From Solirubrobacteraceae bacterium (GTDB lineage Bacteria; Actinomycetota; Thermoleophilia; Solirubrobacterales; Solirubrobacteraceae), in the NCBI GenBank assembly GCA_030447785.1, contig JAUJOF010000018.1, positions 1 through 44,915 on the forward strand: DNA of 44,915 nucleotides, written 5' to 3'. The notes under the pieces were generated by a model. It was not told where the DNA came from, did not search any database, and saw nothing but the letters and a program-made list of their open reading frames with translations. A program made the position numbers and the translations under genes. Positions within the stretch are counted from its first letter, which is position 1, and every line of letters starts with the position of its first letter. Shown piece after piece: positions 26,233-34,424 of the stretch.

Positions 26233-26930
26233 GCCCCCGGCCCTCCCGTTGTGTTTGCTTGCTCGAGGTCCTGGCGGTGGACGACGCCGACCAGTCGGCC
26301 CTCGGGCGTGGTCACGATCGCCGTGGTGAGGTTGCGACTGCGCAGCCGCTCGAGGAGCTCGTCGGCACCGAGGTGCGGGCGGACGGTCGAGGGGCCCGGC
26401 TCCATCGCCTCCTCGACGATCGCGGCGTCGGAGGCCGGCAGGGTGCTGGCGCGAAGTCGCCCCAGAACGATTTGGTCCGGGGAGACCACGAGCGCGAAGC
26501 TGTAGGGGCTCTGGTCCAGCCGGGCGCGCACGCCGGCGAGATCCTCGTCGCCGGTGACGGTGAGCGCGTCGGTGCGCGCGAGGCCTCCGGCGGTGGGCCG
26601 GTCGGCGTGCTCGCCGTGGGTGGGCAGGTTGCGCGCGAGCCAGTCGACCTTGCCGGGCAGGTAGTCATAGACGTGCTCGAAGCCGAGCGTTTCGAGCCGG
26701 CACGCGGCTCGCGGGCTCATGTCTCAGAGGGCATCCCAGCAGTAGACGACCACCGCGCGGCGCTTGTCGAGCTGTGCGGTGGTGTCGGCGTCCAGCTGCT
26801 TGAGCGGGAGGTTGATCGCGCCGGGCAGGTGCTGCTCGGCGTATTCCTGCTCGGGCAGGACCTCGACCAGCTGGGCGCCGTCGTCCAGCAGCCCGCGCAG
26901 CCGGGGATAGAGAATCGACTGGGCCTTCAG
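26229..26930 (-). CDS. Rhodanese-CBS protein with in-frame UGA (candidate selenoprotein)
   Basis: 233 codons. The N-terminal rhodanese domain has LVEVLPEQEYAEQHLPGAIN, then VVVYCWDAL and an in-frame TGA (codon 69, 26724-26726), then DMSPRAACRLETLGFEHV in the same frame. C64 is the rhodanese catalytic cysteine and the UGA is five residues after it, inside the CX5R-like loop. The second half is a CBS pair with repeats ALTVTGDEDLAGVRARL and PHLGADELLERL. No ATG/GTG/TTG is available; CTG at 26930 has a GGAGGAG six bases upstream. If UGA is read as stop, a 68-residue peptide and a separate CBS protein (ATG at 26720) result. It follows merA by 38 bases, in a mercury operon. Confidence 0.7.
26675..26718 (-). 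promoter_or_regulatory. Hairpins downstream of the UGA (SECIS candidates)
   Basis: On the minus strand, just after the UGA, GAGCC (26714-26718) pairs with GGCTC (26694-26698), enclosing CGCG-AGC-CGCG. Next, GCTCGAA (26691-26697) pairs perfectly with TTCGAGC (26675-26681) around a nine-base loop. They share bases and are alternatives. Bacterial SECIS elements sit in this position, but hairpins are common in DNA this GC-rich, and neither loop is a textbook match. Confidence 0.3.
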
Positions 26931-26968
26931 ATCTTGCTCCTCCCAATGTTGGGTCTCTCCGCCGGCGG

Positions 26969-28591
26969 TCAGGCTGCGCAGCAGGAGAGCTTGCTGGGGT
27001 CGCGGTGAAAGGCCTGGGCGGCGAGATAGAGCCCTTCGCCCAGGGTGAGGTAGGGGTTCCACGTGGCGGCGAGCTGCTCGACGGTCATGGCGGTCTCGAT
27101 GGCCAGCACCCCGGCGAGGATGACGTCGCCGGCGCCGTCGCCGACGATATGCACGCCGAGGATGCGCTGGCTGTCGCGCTGGGCGACGACCTTGACCACG
27201 CCCCGGGTGCTGCGACTGACGATCGCGCGCGGGACATGCTCGAGTGGCAGGGTGCGACAGGTGCACTCGATGCCCTGCGCCTCAGCCCCGGCCTCGGTGA
27301 GGCCGGCGGAGGCGATGGTGGGGTTGGTGAAGGTGATGCGCGGCAGCGCGCGGTAGTCGATGCGTCGCCCGGCGCCCTCGAAGGCGTTGTCGACGACCAG
27401 GCCGCCGTGCTTGGCGGCCACATAGACGAACTGGGGATGCCCGGTGACGTCCCCGGCCGCCCACACGCGCGGGTGGCTGGTGCTCATGTCGGCGTCGACG
27501 AGCACGTTGCCCCACCGGCCGAGCTCGACGCCGACGTCCTGCAGGCCCAGGCCCTGGGTGCGCGGCCGCCGGCCGGTGGCCACCAGCAGATGCTGCGCGC
27601 GAAACCGCTGCCCACCGGCGGTCACGACCACCTCGTCGCCGTCGCGGCGGACCTCGTCGGGTGTGGTGTTCTCGTGCACGGCGATGCCCTCGGCGGCGAA
27701 CGCATCGCCGATGACCTCGGCGACCTCGGGTTCCTCCCCGCGTGCGAGCTGCGAGCGCACCAGCACCGTGACCTTGGTGCCCAGGTGGGAGAACAGCTGG
27801 GCCTGCTCCATGGCCACGTAGCCGCCGCCGATTACCAGCATCGATTCGGGCAATGCGTCGAGCTCCATCGCGCTGGTCGAGGTCAGAAAGCCGCTGTCGG
27901 CCAAGCCCGGGATGTCGGGCACGAGGGGGTCGGCGCCCGTTGCCACCAGGTAGTGGGTGGCCTCGATGCGCCGATCGTCGACTTCCAGCGCGGGGCCCTC
28001 GACGAACCGGGCGGTTGCCTCCAGGATCTCAAAGCCGTACTCGCCGGCCAGATCGACGTATTTGTCCTGGCGCAGATCACCCACGATCCCGTCCTTGGCG
28101 GCGATCAGCGCGCCCATGTCGACCGGGCCCGCCTCGGTGGTGATCCCGGGAAAGCGTCCGCCGGCGCGATGGCGCGTCTCGGCGGCCGCCAGCAGCGCCT
28201 TGGAGGGGATGCAGCCGACGTTCACGCAGGTCCCCCCGACGGTGCCCTGCTCGACCATCACGACACGCAGGTCGCGGCGCCGCGCGGCGATGGCCGCCGC
28301 GAACGCGCCGCCGCCCGAGCCCACGATCGCCAGGTCGTACTCATATGCGTCGTCCGCAGCCGCGCCGTTGGCCCCGCCGCGCGGATCGCGCACGGCGCTG
28401 ACGCGGTAGCGGCTGTCGGCCAGCGCCTCGGCCAGGCGGTCGGGGTCCGTGGTGCCGGCCCCCACGCTCGCACGACCGGCCGGCCAGTCCACCGAGACCT
28501 CGCGCGCACCGACACCCTCAAGGGCGTCGTGCACGTGGCGGGCGCAGCCCTCGCAGGTCATGCCCTCGATGTCGATCTCCAGCCTGCTCAT
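26969..28591 (-). CDS. merA: Mercuric reductase with N-terminal HMA domain
   Basis: 540 residues. Reduces Hg(II) to Hg(0) with NADPH in the cytoplasm. An N-terminal heavy-metal-associated domain carries MTCEGC (C13, C16). The flavoprotein disulfide reductase core follows, with GSGGGAF for FAD, the redox-active GGTCVNVGCIPSK (C122, C127), VIGGGYVAMEQ for NADPH, and VWAAGDVTGHPQF. The C-terminus ends LSCCAA, and the vicinal pair C537-C538 is diagnostic of MerA because it hands Hg(II) to the active site. ATG at 28591 overlaps the upstream stop as ATGA. Full length and apparently intact. Confidence 0.97.
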   Translation of the reverse strand: MSRLEIDIEGMTCEGCARHVHDALEGVGAREVSVDWPAGRASVGAGTTDPDRLAEALADSRYRVSAVRDPRGGANGAAADDAYEYDLAIVGSGGGAFAAAIAARRRDLRVVMVEQGTVGGTCVNVGCIPSKALLAAAETRHRAGGRFPGITTEAGPVDMGALIAAKDGIVGDLRQDKYVDLAGEYGFEILEATARFVEGPALEVDDRRIEATHYLVATGADPLVPDIPGLADSGFLTSTSAMELDALPESMLVIGGGYVAMEQAQLFSHLGTKVTVLVRSQLARGEEPEVAEVIGDAFAAEGIAVHENTTPDEVRRDGDEVVVTAGGQRFRAQHLLVATGRRPRTQGLGLQDVGVELGRWGNVLVDADMSTSHPRVWAAGDVTGHPQFVYVAAKHGGLVVDNAFEGAGRRIDYRALPRITFTNPTIASAGLTEAGAEAQGIECTCRTLPLEHVPRAIVSRSTRGVVKVVAQRDSQRILGVHIVGDGAGDVILAGVLAIETAMTVEQLAATWNPYLTLGEGLYLAAQAFHRDPSKLSCCAA

Positions 28592-28959
28592 CGGGCCTGC
28601 CTGGTGGTGTCTGTCGCTGGGCCGACAGACACCCGACCGTCATCTGCCCGCCCCGCCCCAACGGATGCCACGCCTGGACCCTGCGCTCTGCCCCGCGGGC
28701 TGGTGGACGCCCGGTCCGCGGGCGCAGTGGGGCAGCGGCGCCGGCGGTGAACCCAAACGCCGATCGCCGCAAGGACCGCGAGGGCCAGCGCAACCCCCAG
28801 GCCGATGCCCAGGGTGCCGGCCACCGCAACGCTGGCCAGCAGACCGATGACCAGCGGCGCCGCGGCGCAGCAGGCCACGAGCACGCCGCCAGCCAGCAGG
28901 GCTCCGCCGGCCGCCTTCACGCTCCCGCGCATCCGTCGAGGCGAGGGCACGCGGGCCAT
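28588..28959 (-). CDS. MerF/MerT-like mercury transport membrane protein
   Basis: 123 residues. Two hydrophobic helices are visible: one starting at GALLAGGVLVACCAAAP and one at GIGLGVALALAVLAAIGVWV. The vicinal cysteine pair followed by a proline in the first helix (ACCAAAP) is the Hg(II)-binding feature of MerT, MerC and MerF transporters. Two helices fit MerF best, but the long Arg/Ser/Gly-rich tail is unusual. ATG at 28959 shares one base with the arsR stop (TGATG), and its own stop overlaps merA. It would import Hg(II) for MerA. Confidence 0.7.
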   Translation of the reverse strand: MARVPSPRRMRGSVKAAGGALLAGGVLVACCAAAPLVIGLLASVAVAGTLGIGLGVALALAVLAAIGVWVHRRRRCPTAPADRASTSPRGRAQGPGVASVGAGRADDGRVSVGPATDTTRQAR

Positions 28960-29333
28960 CAGCACCCCTCCCCGTCGATGTGTCGACACGCCCGGACGTG
29001 CTCTTCGTTGTCACAGAGCAGCTCGTCGGCCAGCGCCAGCATCTGCGCGACGCGCGGGTCGGCCACGCGGTAGTACACCGTGCGGTGCTCGCGGCGCGAG
29101 TCCACGAAGCCACACCAGCGCAGACACGCCAGGTGATTGGAGACCTTGGGCTGGGTCGAGGCCAACAGCCGCGTCAGCTCGCCGACCGAGCGCTCCTGAT
29201 CGCGCAGCAGCTGCAAGATCCGCACCCGCGTCGGATCGCCCAGCCCGCGGAAGTACTTGGCCACCATCTGAGCCGGGGTCGGGTGCTCGGGCAGCTGGAA
29301 CGGCGCGTTGTCGGTCGTCATCGAATTCGTCAT
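28959..29333 (-). CDS. ArsR/SmtB-family metal repressor, CmtR-like
   Basis: 124 residues with the ArsR winged helix: MVAKYFRGLGDPTRVRILQL, VGELTRLLASTQPKVSNHLA (recognition helix), then RTVYYRVADPRVAQMLAL. The cysteine arrangement NHLACLRWCGFV (C-x3-C in the recognition-helix region), with Cys and His near the C-terminus (LLCDNEEHVRACRH), is that of CmtR-type Cd/Pb sensors, here probably adapted to mercury. It heads the operon. The operator-like sequence at 29396-29414 lies just upstream, between it and the divergent redoxin gene. Other in-frame ATG starts exist at 29348 and 29321. Confidence 0.85.
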   Translation of the reverse strand: MTNSMTTDNAPFQLPEHPTPAQMVAKYFRGLGDPTRVRILQLLRDQERSVGELTRLLASTQPKVSNHLACLRWCGFVDSRREHRTVYYRVADPRVAQMLALADELLCDNEEHVRACRHIDGEGC

Positions 29334-29395
29334 GGGCACTGGATGCACCGGTCGTCGGCCCGGTCGGGCCTAAGGTCACTACAGAAACGCAAGAT

Positions 29396-29414
29396 ATCAC
29401 GTCTGCCTGATGTA
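29396..29414. promoter_or_regulatory. Operator-like sequence ATCA-N7-CTGATGTA, copy 1
   Basis: ATCA, seven variable bases, then CTGATGTA on the plus strand, in the gap between the divergent arsR and redoxin genes. It is an interrupted inverted repeat (ATCA/TGAT). The same spaced sequence recurs at 31910-31928 upstream of an arsR remnant. Likely the site of the CmtR-like repressor. Confidence 0.55.
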
Positions 29415-29444
29415 TGGTGGTCACCTCCCGAGGGAAGGACGAGC

Positions 29445-30086
29445 ATGAGCACTGGTCGACGTGAGCACCGCCAGCGCGCCGCAGCAGGGGGCGCCGACGC
29501 AGAGCAGCACAGCGCAAGCTTCGCCCGGCGGCACTGGGCGCCGCTCAGCGCCGGAGGGCTGGCCGTGGTGGTGGTGGCGGCGCTGGTAGTGCTGTCCGCC
29601 CAGCGCGCGGCGCCCGCGGGCACCGATCCCGCGTCCTCCGGGGCACCGGCGCCGGCGCAGCAGGCCGCGGAGGACAGCGGCGCGGCGCCGGGGTTCTCCC
29701 TGGCCACGCTGGATGGCCAGACGGTCTCCGTGCCGGCCGGTCGCCCCGGCGCGATCTTCTTCACCGTCAGCAGCTGCGTGTCGTGCGTCGCCCCGGCCAA
29801 GGACCTCGCCGACCTCAAGGGGCGGGTGGGCGACCGCGCCGACGTCCTGCTGGTGAGCATCGATCCCAGCGACTCGCCACAGGCCCTGCGCGAGTTGGGC
29901 CGGCTGATCGGCGATCCGCCGTATCCCAGCGCGATCGACACCAGCGGCACCCTCGCCGCGCAGTACGGCGTGACCGCCCTGGGCACCACCGTGGTGTACG
30001 ACCGCGACGGCGCCATCGTCGCCCGGCTCATCGAGCCGGGCGCCGACGACCTGGCCGCCGCCTTCGGGCAGGCGGGTGCGCTGTGA
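29445..30086 (+). CDS. Membrane-anchored thioredoxin-like redoxin
   Basis: 213 residues. An N-terminal signal anchor (APLSAGGLAVVVVAALVVL) is followed by a Pro/Ala linker and a thioredoxin-fold domain: GFSLATLDGQTVSVP, IFFTVSSCVSCVAPAKDLA with a CVSC redox pair, LLVSIDPSDSPQALREL and YGVTALGTTVVYDRDG. It resembles TlpA/SCO-type redoxins acting outside the membrane on thiols. The Shine-Dalgarno GAGGGAAGGA precedes the ATG. It is divergent from the mercury operon across the shared operator and is coupled (GTGA) to the CcdA-like gene, the usual partner that supplies electrons. Confidence 0.8.
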   Translation: MSTGRREHRQRAAAGGADAEQHSASFARRHWAPLSAGGLAVVVVAALVVLSAQRAAPAGTDPASSGAPAPAQQAAEDSGAAPGFSLATLDGQTVSVPAGRPGAIFFTVSSCVSCVAPAKDLADLKGRVGDRADVLLVSIDPSDSPQALRELGRLIGDPPYPSAIDTSGTLAAQYGVTALGTTVVYDRDGAIVARLIEPGADDLAAAFGQAGAL

Positions 30087-31030
30087 GCACGGCGATCCCC
30101 TTTGCGTTCACCGCCGGGCTGCTGGCCACGGTAAACCCCTGTGGCTTTGCCATGCTGCCAAGCTTCCTGGGCCTGTACCTGGGCGATGACGAGGGCGACG
30201 GGCGTGCGCGCCCGCTGCTCGCGCGCCTGCGCCAGGGCATGGCCATCGGGGTGATCCTCAGCGTCACGTTCGGCGGGGTCTTCGTCCTGGCCGGCCTGCT
30301 GATCTCCGCGGGGCTGCGCTCCGTCCTGGGCGTGGTGCCGTGGGTGGCGGTGCTGGTGGGCGCCGGCCTGCTCGGGCTGGGCGTGGCGATGCTGGCCGGG
30401 CGCAGGGTCGGAGTAATGGCCGCCGGGCGCGTCGAGGTCCGCGGGGGCGCGTCGACCGGCTATCGCCGGGTGGCGGCGTTCGGCGTGGCCTATGCCGTGG
30501 CCTCGCTGTCGTGCACGCTGGCGGTCTTCCTGATCGTCGTCGGACAGGCGCTGACGGTGGCCGACCCGCTGCAGATCCTCGCGGTCTTCGGCGCCTACGC
30601 GGCGGGCAGCGCAAGCCTCCTGGTGGCCTTGTCGCTGTCGGCCGCCCTGGCCAAGGGCGCGCTGGCGGGCGCCGTGCGGCGGCTGCTGCCGGTCGTGCAC
30701 CGCCTCGCCGGTGCGCTGCTGGTCGCCTCGGGCGCTTATCTGCTGGCGTACTGGCTGCCGCCGCTGCTCGGCGAGGGCGAAGGCTGGGCGGCCGAGGTCT
30801 CCCGGCGGACCTCCTCGACGGCCGCCACGTTCCTTCAAGCCAACGCCGGCGTCTTTGCGACCGTCCTCGGTCTGCTGGCGGCGCTCGGGGCCGCGCTGCT
30901 CGTCGCGGAGCGTCGCCGGCGCGCCTCCACGACCAGACCCCAGGTCACGATGGGCCAGCAGGCGGACGCCGACTGCTGCTCGCCATCAGCTCCAGCCCCA
31001 ACGCGCGTCGGCGCAGCGAGCAGTGACTGA
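30083..31030 (+). CDS. CcdA/DsbD-like thiol electron-transfer membrane protein
   Basis: 315 residues with six or more transmembrane helices. The N-terminus FAFTAGLLATVNPCGFAMLP contains the conserved NPCG of CcdA/DsbD, and a second Cys lies in AVASLSCTLAVFLIVVG, giving the two membrane cysteines that relay electrons across the membrane. The C-terminus has an extra helix and a tail ending with CCSPSAPAP, a vicinal Cys pair that could bind metal. GTG at 30083 overlaps the redoxin stop as GTGA. It probably reduces the neighbouring redoxin, and its position suggests a role in mercury or thiol stress. Confidence 0.85.
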   Translation: MSTAIPFAFTAGLLATVNPCGFAMLPSFLGLYLGDDEGDGRARPLLARLRQGMAIGVILSVTFGGVFVLAGLLISAGLRSVLGVVPWVAVLVGAGLLGLGVAMLAGRRVGVMAAGRVEVRGGASTGYRRVAAFGVAYAVASLSCTLAVFLIVVGQALTVADPLQILAVFGAYAAGSASLLVALSLSAALAKGALAGAVRRLLPVVHRLAGALLVASGAYLLAYWLPPLLGEGEGWAAEVSRRTSSTAATFLQANAGVFATVLGLLAALGAALLVAERRRRASTTRPQVTMGQQADADCCSPSAPAPTRVGAASSD

Positions 31031-31112
31031 TCCGAAGCGGCAAGCGCCACCGGCGTGGTCGACCACCGCAGGAACACGCACTCGAGCGCAGGCGGCACCC
31101 GGTAGACGTCGG

Positions 31113-31627
31113 TCAACTGGGATCTAGCAGCTTCCAGCCGCCCTCCACGACGGTGGCCACCCCCACGCCGAAGACCAGGTGGGCGACGAACGCGCGGACG
31201 TGGGTGCTCAGCGGATAGGAGCGGTTGGGAGGGCTGAAGCCCAGCAGCGGCGTCATGCCCTCGTCGACCACGATAGACATGGCCGCGCCCATCGACAGCC
31301 CCGCTGTCAGCGGGGACATGGCGGTGCGCCGGCGCAGGCCCTGTAGACGGGCACCCAGGAGATCGGCAGGAGCTGGTGCAACGCCATGCCCACCTTCTGG
31401 GTCTGCTCCTCATCAAGCTCGGTGCCCAGCCAGCCGGCGATCCTCCGCGCCGCGACGTTAAACGGCATGTCCGGGCGGACCTCCCGCTCGCGCTCTTGGT
31501 CTTGCTCGGGCTCCAGCCGCTGGAACGTCGTCATGTTGAACTGCTCCATGACCGTGCCGCCGATGTAGCCGGCGGCAGCGCACAGCGGCGTGTCCTTGAT
31601 GATGCTGGTCTTGGGAACGGCTGCCAC
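31113..31627 (-). CDS. DUF1440-like membrane protein, frameshifted
   Basis: About 171 residues after one missing base is restored near 31334-31342. The first frame has GYIGGTVMEQFNMTTFQRLE, MPFNVAARRIAGWLG and VGMALHQLLPISWVPVYRA. The second continues MSPLTAGLSMGAAMSIVVDE, then STHVRAFVAHLVFGVGVATV. The composition and the GxxGGTVMExFN opening suggest the DUF1440/YagU-like inner-membrane family. Function unknown; placed between the CcdA-like gene and the arsR remnant. Confidence 0.55.
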
Positions 31628-31789
31628 GGCTCCTCCTGCAAACGGGGATCGACGACGACATCACCCAGTTGCGGCGACGCCTGATACCAGCCACTACTGA
31701 TGCCATCGGCGCACGCCCCCCTAAAACACGGAGGTCGGCCATCGGACCCAGGCAAAGGGACGGCTCGTCGTCGCGCCGGCAATTGATCG

Positions 31790-31889
31790 CCCAGCGCGGG
31801 CCTGATGGATCCGCACGCGCATCGGGGTCGCCGAGCGCACGAAAGTACTCGCCGACCAGCTGGGACTCAGTCGGCGCCTCCGGGAGCAC
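31790..31889 (-). pseudogene. Remnant of an arsR-like repressor gene
   Basis: The minus strand encodes PTESQLVGEYFRALGDP, matching the start of the intact repressor at 28959-29333 (PTPAQMVAKYFRGLGDP). A frame change in the next few codons leads to RVRIHQ (compare RVRILQ), and then all likeness is lost. Only the first 35-40 codons survive. Its upstream operator-like sequence is still intact. Confidence 0.55.
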
Positions 31890-31909
31890 GACGACGAGCG
31901 CGAAGCGGC

Positions 31910-31928
31910 ATCAGCCATAGCTGATGTA
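31910..31928. promoter_or_regulatory. Operator-like sequence ATCA-N7-CTGATGTA, copy 2
   Basis: Identical in its fixed bases and spacing to 29396-29414. Here it also lies in a perfect 7-4-7 palindrome, CATCAGC-CATA-GCTGATG (31909-31926). It sits between the arsR remnant and the MerR gene, so it may control the MerR-merB unit. Confidence 0.55.
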
Positions 31929-31982
31929 AAGTATCGGGACATTCTGATCGGCGAGGTTCATGGCTCGGGGGTTGGTGACGAG

Positions 31983-32435
31983 ATGAGCGGCAGCGTGGCC
32001 AGGAGCGATGGTGGGCTGATGACCGTCGGCGGGCTGGCCCGCCGGACGGGGCTGTCGATCAAGGCGATCCGCCAGTACGAGGCCCTGGGGTTGATCTACT
32101 CGGCGGGTCGCAGCGAGGGCGGCTACCGGCTCTTCGACGACTCGGCGTTGTGGTGCGCGCAGGTTATCTTCACGCTGCGGTCGCTGGGCCTCACGATCAA
32201 GGAGATCGACGAGCTGGCGAGCGCCTATCTGAGCCGCCCCGACGAGCCGATCGGGCCGCACTTGGCCACACTTTTGGACCGGGCCGAGCGGCGGATCGAC
32301 GACCGGATCACCGAACTCATGACCGTCCGCGGTCGCATCGGCGACTACCGAAGCAAGCACGCCGCCGCGCTCGCCGGCCAGCCTGGCACCGACGTCCTCG
32401 GCCCGGACCCACGGCGGCGGCGACAGGACGCTTGA
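31983..32435 (+). CDS. MerR-family transcriptional regulator
   Basis: 150 residues. The winged-helix N-terminus is typical of MerR: MTVGGLARRTGLSIKAIRQY, then EGGYRLFDDSALWCAQVI, followed by the long dimerisation helix around AERRIDDRITELMTVRGRI. True mercury-sensing MerR proteins use three cysteines; this one has a single Cys in the DNA-binding half and none in the dimer helix, so it is unlikely to sense Hg(II) the classical way. It lies 56 bp upstream of merB. ATG at 31983 and an internal ATG (MTVGG) are both possible starts. Confidence 0.85.
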   Translation: MSGSVARSDGGLMTVGGLARRTGLSIKAIRQYEALGLIYSAGRSEGGYRLFDDSALWCAQVIFTLRSLGLTIKEIDELASAYLSRPDEPIGPHLATLLDRAERRIDDRITELMTVRGRIGDYRSKHAAALAGQPGTDVLGPDPRRRRQDA

Positions 32436-32491
32436 CTCTGCCCCCGGGGGCAGGGCGCATCATCGCGCCGACCCCAAAAGGAGCAGAGAAC

Positions 32492-33178
32492 ATGAGCACC
32501 GACTACGTCCAGCGAAGCACCGCGGTCATCGGGCAGGTCGAGGGACTCCAACTGGCGCCGCACGCCATCCGGCTGTTGTCTGACGGCGAGCCGGTGGCAC
32601 TCGAGCAGCTGGCCGCGGCCGCCGGGTGGTCCGTCGAAGCAGTCGAGGCCGCACTGGACGCGCAGACAAGCGCCGAGCGCGACGACCAAGGACGGCTGGT
32701 CGGGCTGGGGCTCACGCTGCGACCCACCAGCCACCACTTCGCCGTCGGCGGGCGCACGCTGCTTGCCTGGTGCGCGAGCGACGCGCTGATGTTCCCGGTC
32801 ATCCTCGGACGCCCTGGCGCCATCGACTCGACGTGCCCCCACACCGGGCAGGCGATCCGCATTGAGCTCACACCCGACAGCGTCGAATGGGTCAACCCGC
32901 CTGAGGCCGTCATGTCCGCCGTCAGGCCCATCGGTCTGACCGACGTGCGCTCGTCGATCTGCCAGCACGGGCACTTCTTCAGCTCGCCCGCCGCCGCGAC
33001 GCGCTGGGCGCACGATCACCCCGACGGCGAGCTGTACTCGATCGAGGATGCCTTCCGACTGGACCGACAGGTCATCAAGCAGCTCGGCTGGGACGCGCCC
33101 GCACGCCAGTCCCATAGACCGGCGCAAACGCATGTCACTGATCTGAGACCCACGAGCGGTGTTCGGACGCGAGGATAA
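32492..33178 (+). CDS. merB: Organomercurial lyase (alkylmercury lyase)
   Basis: 228 residues. It cleaves the carbon-mercury bond of organomercurials, releasing Hg(II) for MerA. The active-site residues are all present: LAWCASD (C94, D97), STCPHTG (C115) and SSICQHGHFF (C157), offset by two from the classic C96, D99, C117 and C159. The N-terminal helical domain (IRLLSDGEPVALEQLA, WSVEAVEAAL) is as in other MerB proteins. The Shine-Dalgarno AAGGAG precedes the ATG. It lies downstream of the MerR gene and apart from merA, in the opposite orientation. Confidence 0.93.
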   Translation: MSTDYVQRSTAVIGQVEGLQLAPHAIRLLSDGEPVALEQLAAAAGWSVEAVEAALDAQTSAERDDQGRLVGLGLTLRPTSHHFAVGGRTLLAWCASDALMFPVILGRPGAIDSTCPHTGQAIRIELTPDSVEWVNPPEAVMSAVRPIGLTDVRSSICQHGHFFSSPAAATRWAHDHPDGELYSIEDAFRLDRQVIKQLGWDAPARQSHRPAQTHVTDLRPTSGVRTRG

Positions 33179-33191
33179 ATGTCCTTTATCC
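33173..33191 (+). terminator. Hairpin at the merB stop codon
   Basis: GGATAAA-TGTCC-TTTATCC is a perfect seven-base inverted repeat that includes the merB TAA. No U-run follows, so it is at best a weak or Rho-assisted terminator or an mRNA-end stabiliser. Confidence 0.35.
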
Positions 33192-33599
33192 ACGCCCTGG
33201 GGGAGGGGCACGGATGTGATCTTCAGCGGTAGATGGCGCGGATTCTCCATCGCTACTTGGCCGCGCGCTCGCACGGACCGTTCCCCGATCGCCGAGGATG
33301 GGCGCGCCCGAGAGGCGACCTGACGGCCATCCACCAGCTGACCACCGTCACGAGCGAAGTCGTCCACGGCGTCCGCGACGCCCTCTCCGTCATCGGCCAA
33401 CTATGAAGCGGCCAACAAGCGCTGCCAGAACGCGGCCAAACAGAGGGCGGCTGTCTAACCGGGGCGAAAGCGGCGGAGCTCGCTAGTCGAACTTCGCGCC
33501 CCGGTCGCTACGTGGTGTGGGCGTCGGGAGGAAAGCTGGGCCCCGCCTCGCTTGGGGGACGCAGCAGGCTCTCCAGATTCCACGTCCCCATGATCATGG
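33192..33599. other. Region with no secure gene
   Basis: A 57-codon plus-strand frame from 33234 (MARILHRYLAARSHG to VRDALSVIGQL) is the only candidate, and it has no ribosome site I trust. Otherwise nothing was seen. Confidence 0.3.
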
Positions 33600-34424
33600 C
33601 TAGAGAGCGGGGCGGCGGGGCCTGGGCCCAACGAAGCTCATCTCGCCGCGCAGCACATTCCACAGCTGGGGCAATTCGTCGAGGCTCGTGCGGCGCAACA
33701 GGCGACCGACGCGCGTCACGCGCGGATAGTGGCGGATCTTGAACATAGGCTCCTCGCCGAGCTTGTTGAGATGCGCAGGGAAGCACTTCGTCTCCTCCAC
33801 CCCCTCGACCAGGGTGCGGAACTTCCACCTGCGGAACCCGCGGTTGTCGCGGCCGACGCCGCGCTGGTGGACGAGGACGGGCCCGCGGGACGTGGCCTTA
33901 AGGGCCAAGGCGATGGTCGCGAGCAGCGGCGCGAGGAGGAGCAGTACCAAGCTGGCGCTGATGACGTCACACGTGGCTCTGATGGCGCCGCCGCCGTTGG
34001 CGCCGGCGAGCCGCTTTAGCCTCTGAAGCGCCCCCGACAGCTGGACGGAGAAGCGCGTGAGTGACCGCGCGCCCTGGCCACCAAACCGCCATCGGACGTA
34101 TCGGCGAGTGGGCGATTGTGGCGCTTGCTCTCGGATGCCGACAGGAGCGAGTGCCGGTTCGGCGACGAGCTCGCGGGCGCTGCGGCGCAGGCCGCGCGCG
34201 AACTGTGCGGCGCTGAGCGGCATGGCGGTAACAGCTGCGAGCTCGGCGCGCCACTCCTCGGCCCACTCGGACTGCAGCTCGTCGGGCAGCGACGCGATCG
34301 TCGCCTCGACACTTGCGCTGATGCGTCGCTGCACGCGGCCCTTGATTTCATCGACGGCCAGCGACCGCACGACGAGCACGACCAGCGCTCCCACGAAGCC
34401 CAGGATGACGAGCAGGACGCTCAT
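33600..34424 (-). CDS. Bacterial sugar transferase domain protein, C-terminally short
   Basis: 274 residues. An N-terminal membrane helix ([18 protein letters not shown]) and a helical region rich in Glu and Trp ([14 protein letters not shown]) precede a WcaJ-type undecaprenyl-phosphate sugar transferase domain with a second hydrophobic segment ([20 protein letters not shown]), [44 protein letters not shown] and MSFVGPRP. The protein stops just after VGPRP, whereas relatives have about 40-50 more residues including a PGxTGL motif. The ATG at 34424 overlaps the PadR stop as ATGA. Catalysis may be lost. Confidence 0.7.
   Translation of the reverse strand: MSVLLVILGFVGALVVLVVRSLAVDEIKGRVQRRISASVEATIASLPDELQSEWAEEWRAELAAVTAMPLSAAQFARGLRRSARELVAEPALAPVGIREQAPQSPTRRYVRWRFGGQGARSLTRFSVQLSGALQRLKRLAGANGGGAIRATCDVISASLVLLLLAPLLATIALALKATSRGPVLVHQRGVGRDNRGFRRWKFRTLVEGVEETKCFPAHLNKLGEEPMFKIRHYPRVTRVGRLLRRTSLDELPQLWNVLRGEMSFVGPRPRRPAL

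Noticed and set aside
27005..28750. A 581-codon plus-strand open frame
   Set aside because: Antisense shadow of merA; it has no motifs, whereas merA is complete on the other strand.
31983..32435. The MerR-family protein as a classical mercury-sensing MerR
   Set aside because: It lacks the three conserved mercury-binding cysteines, so only the family, not the ligand, is supported.
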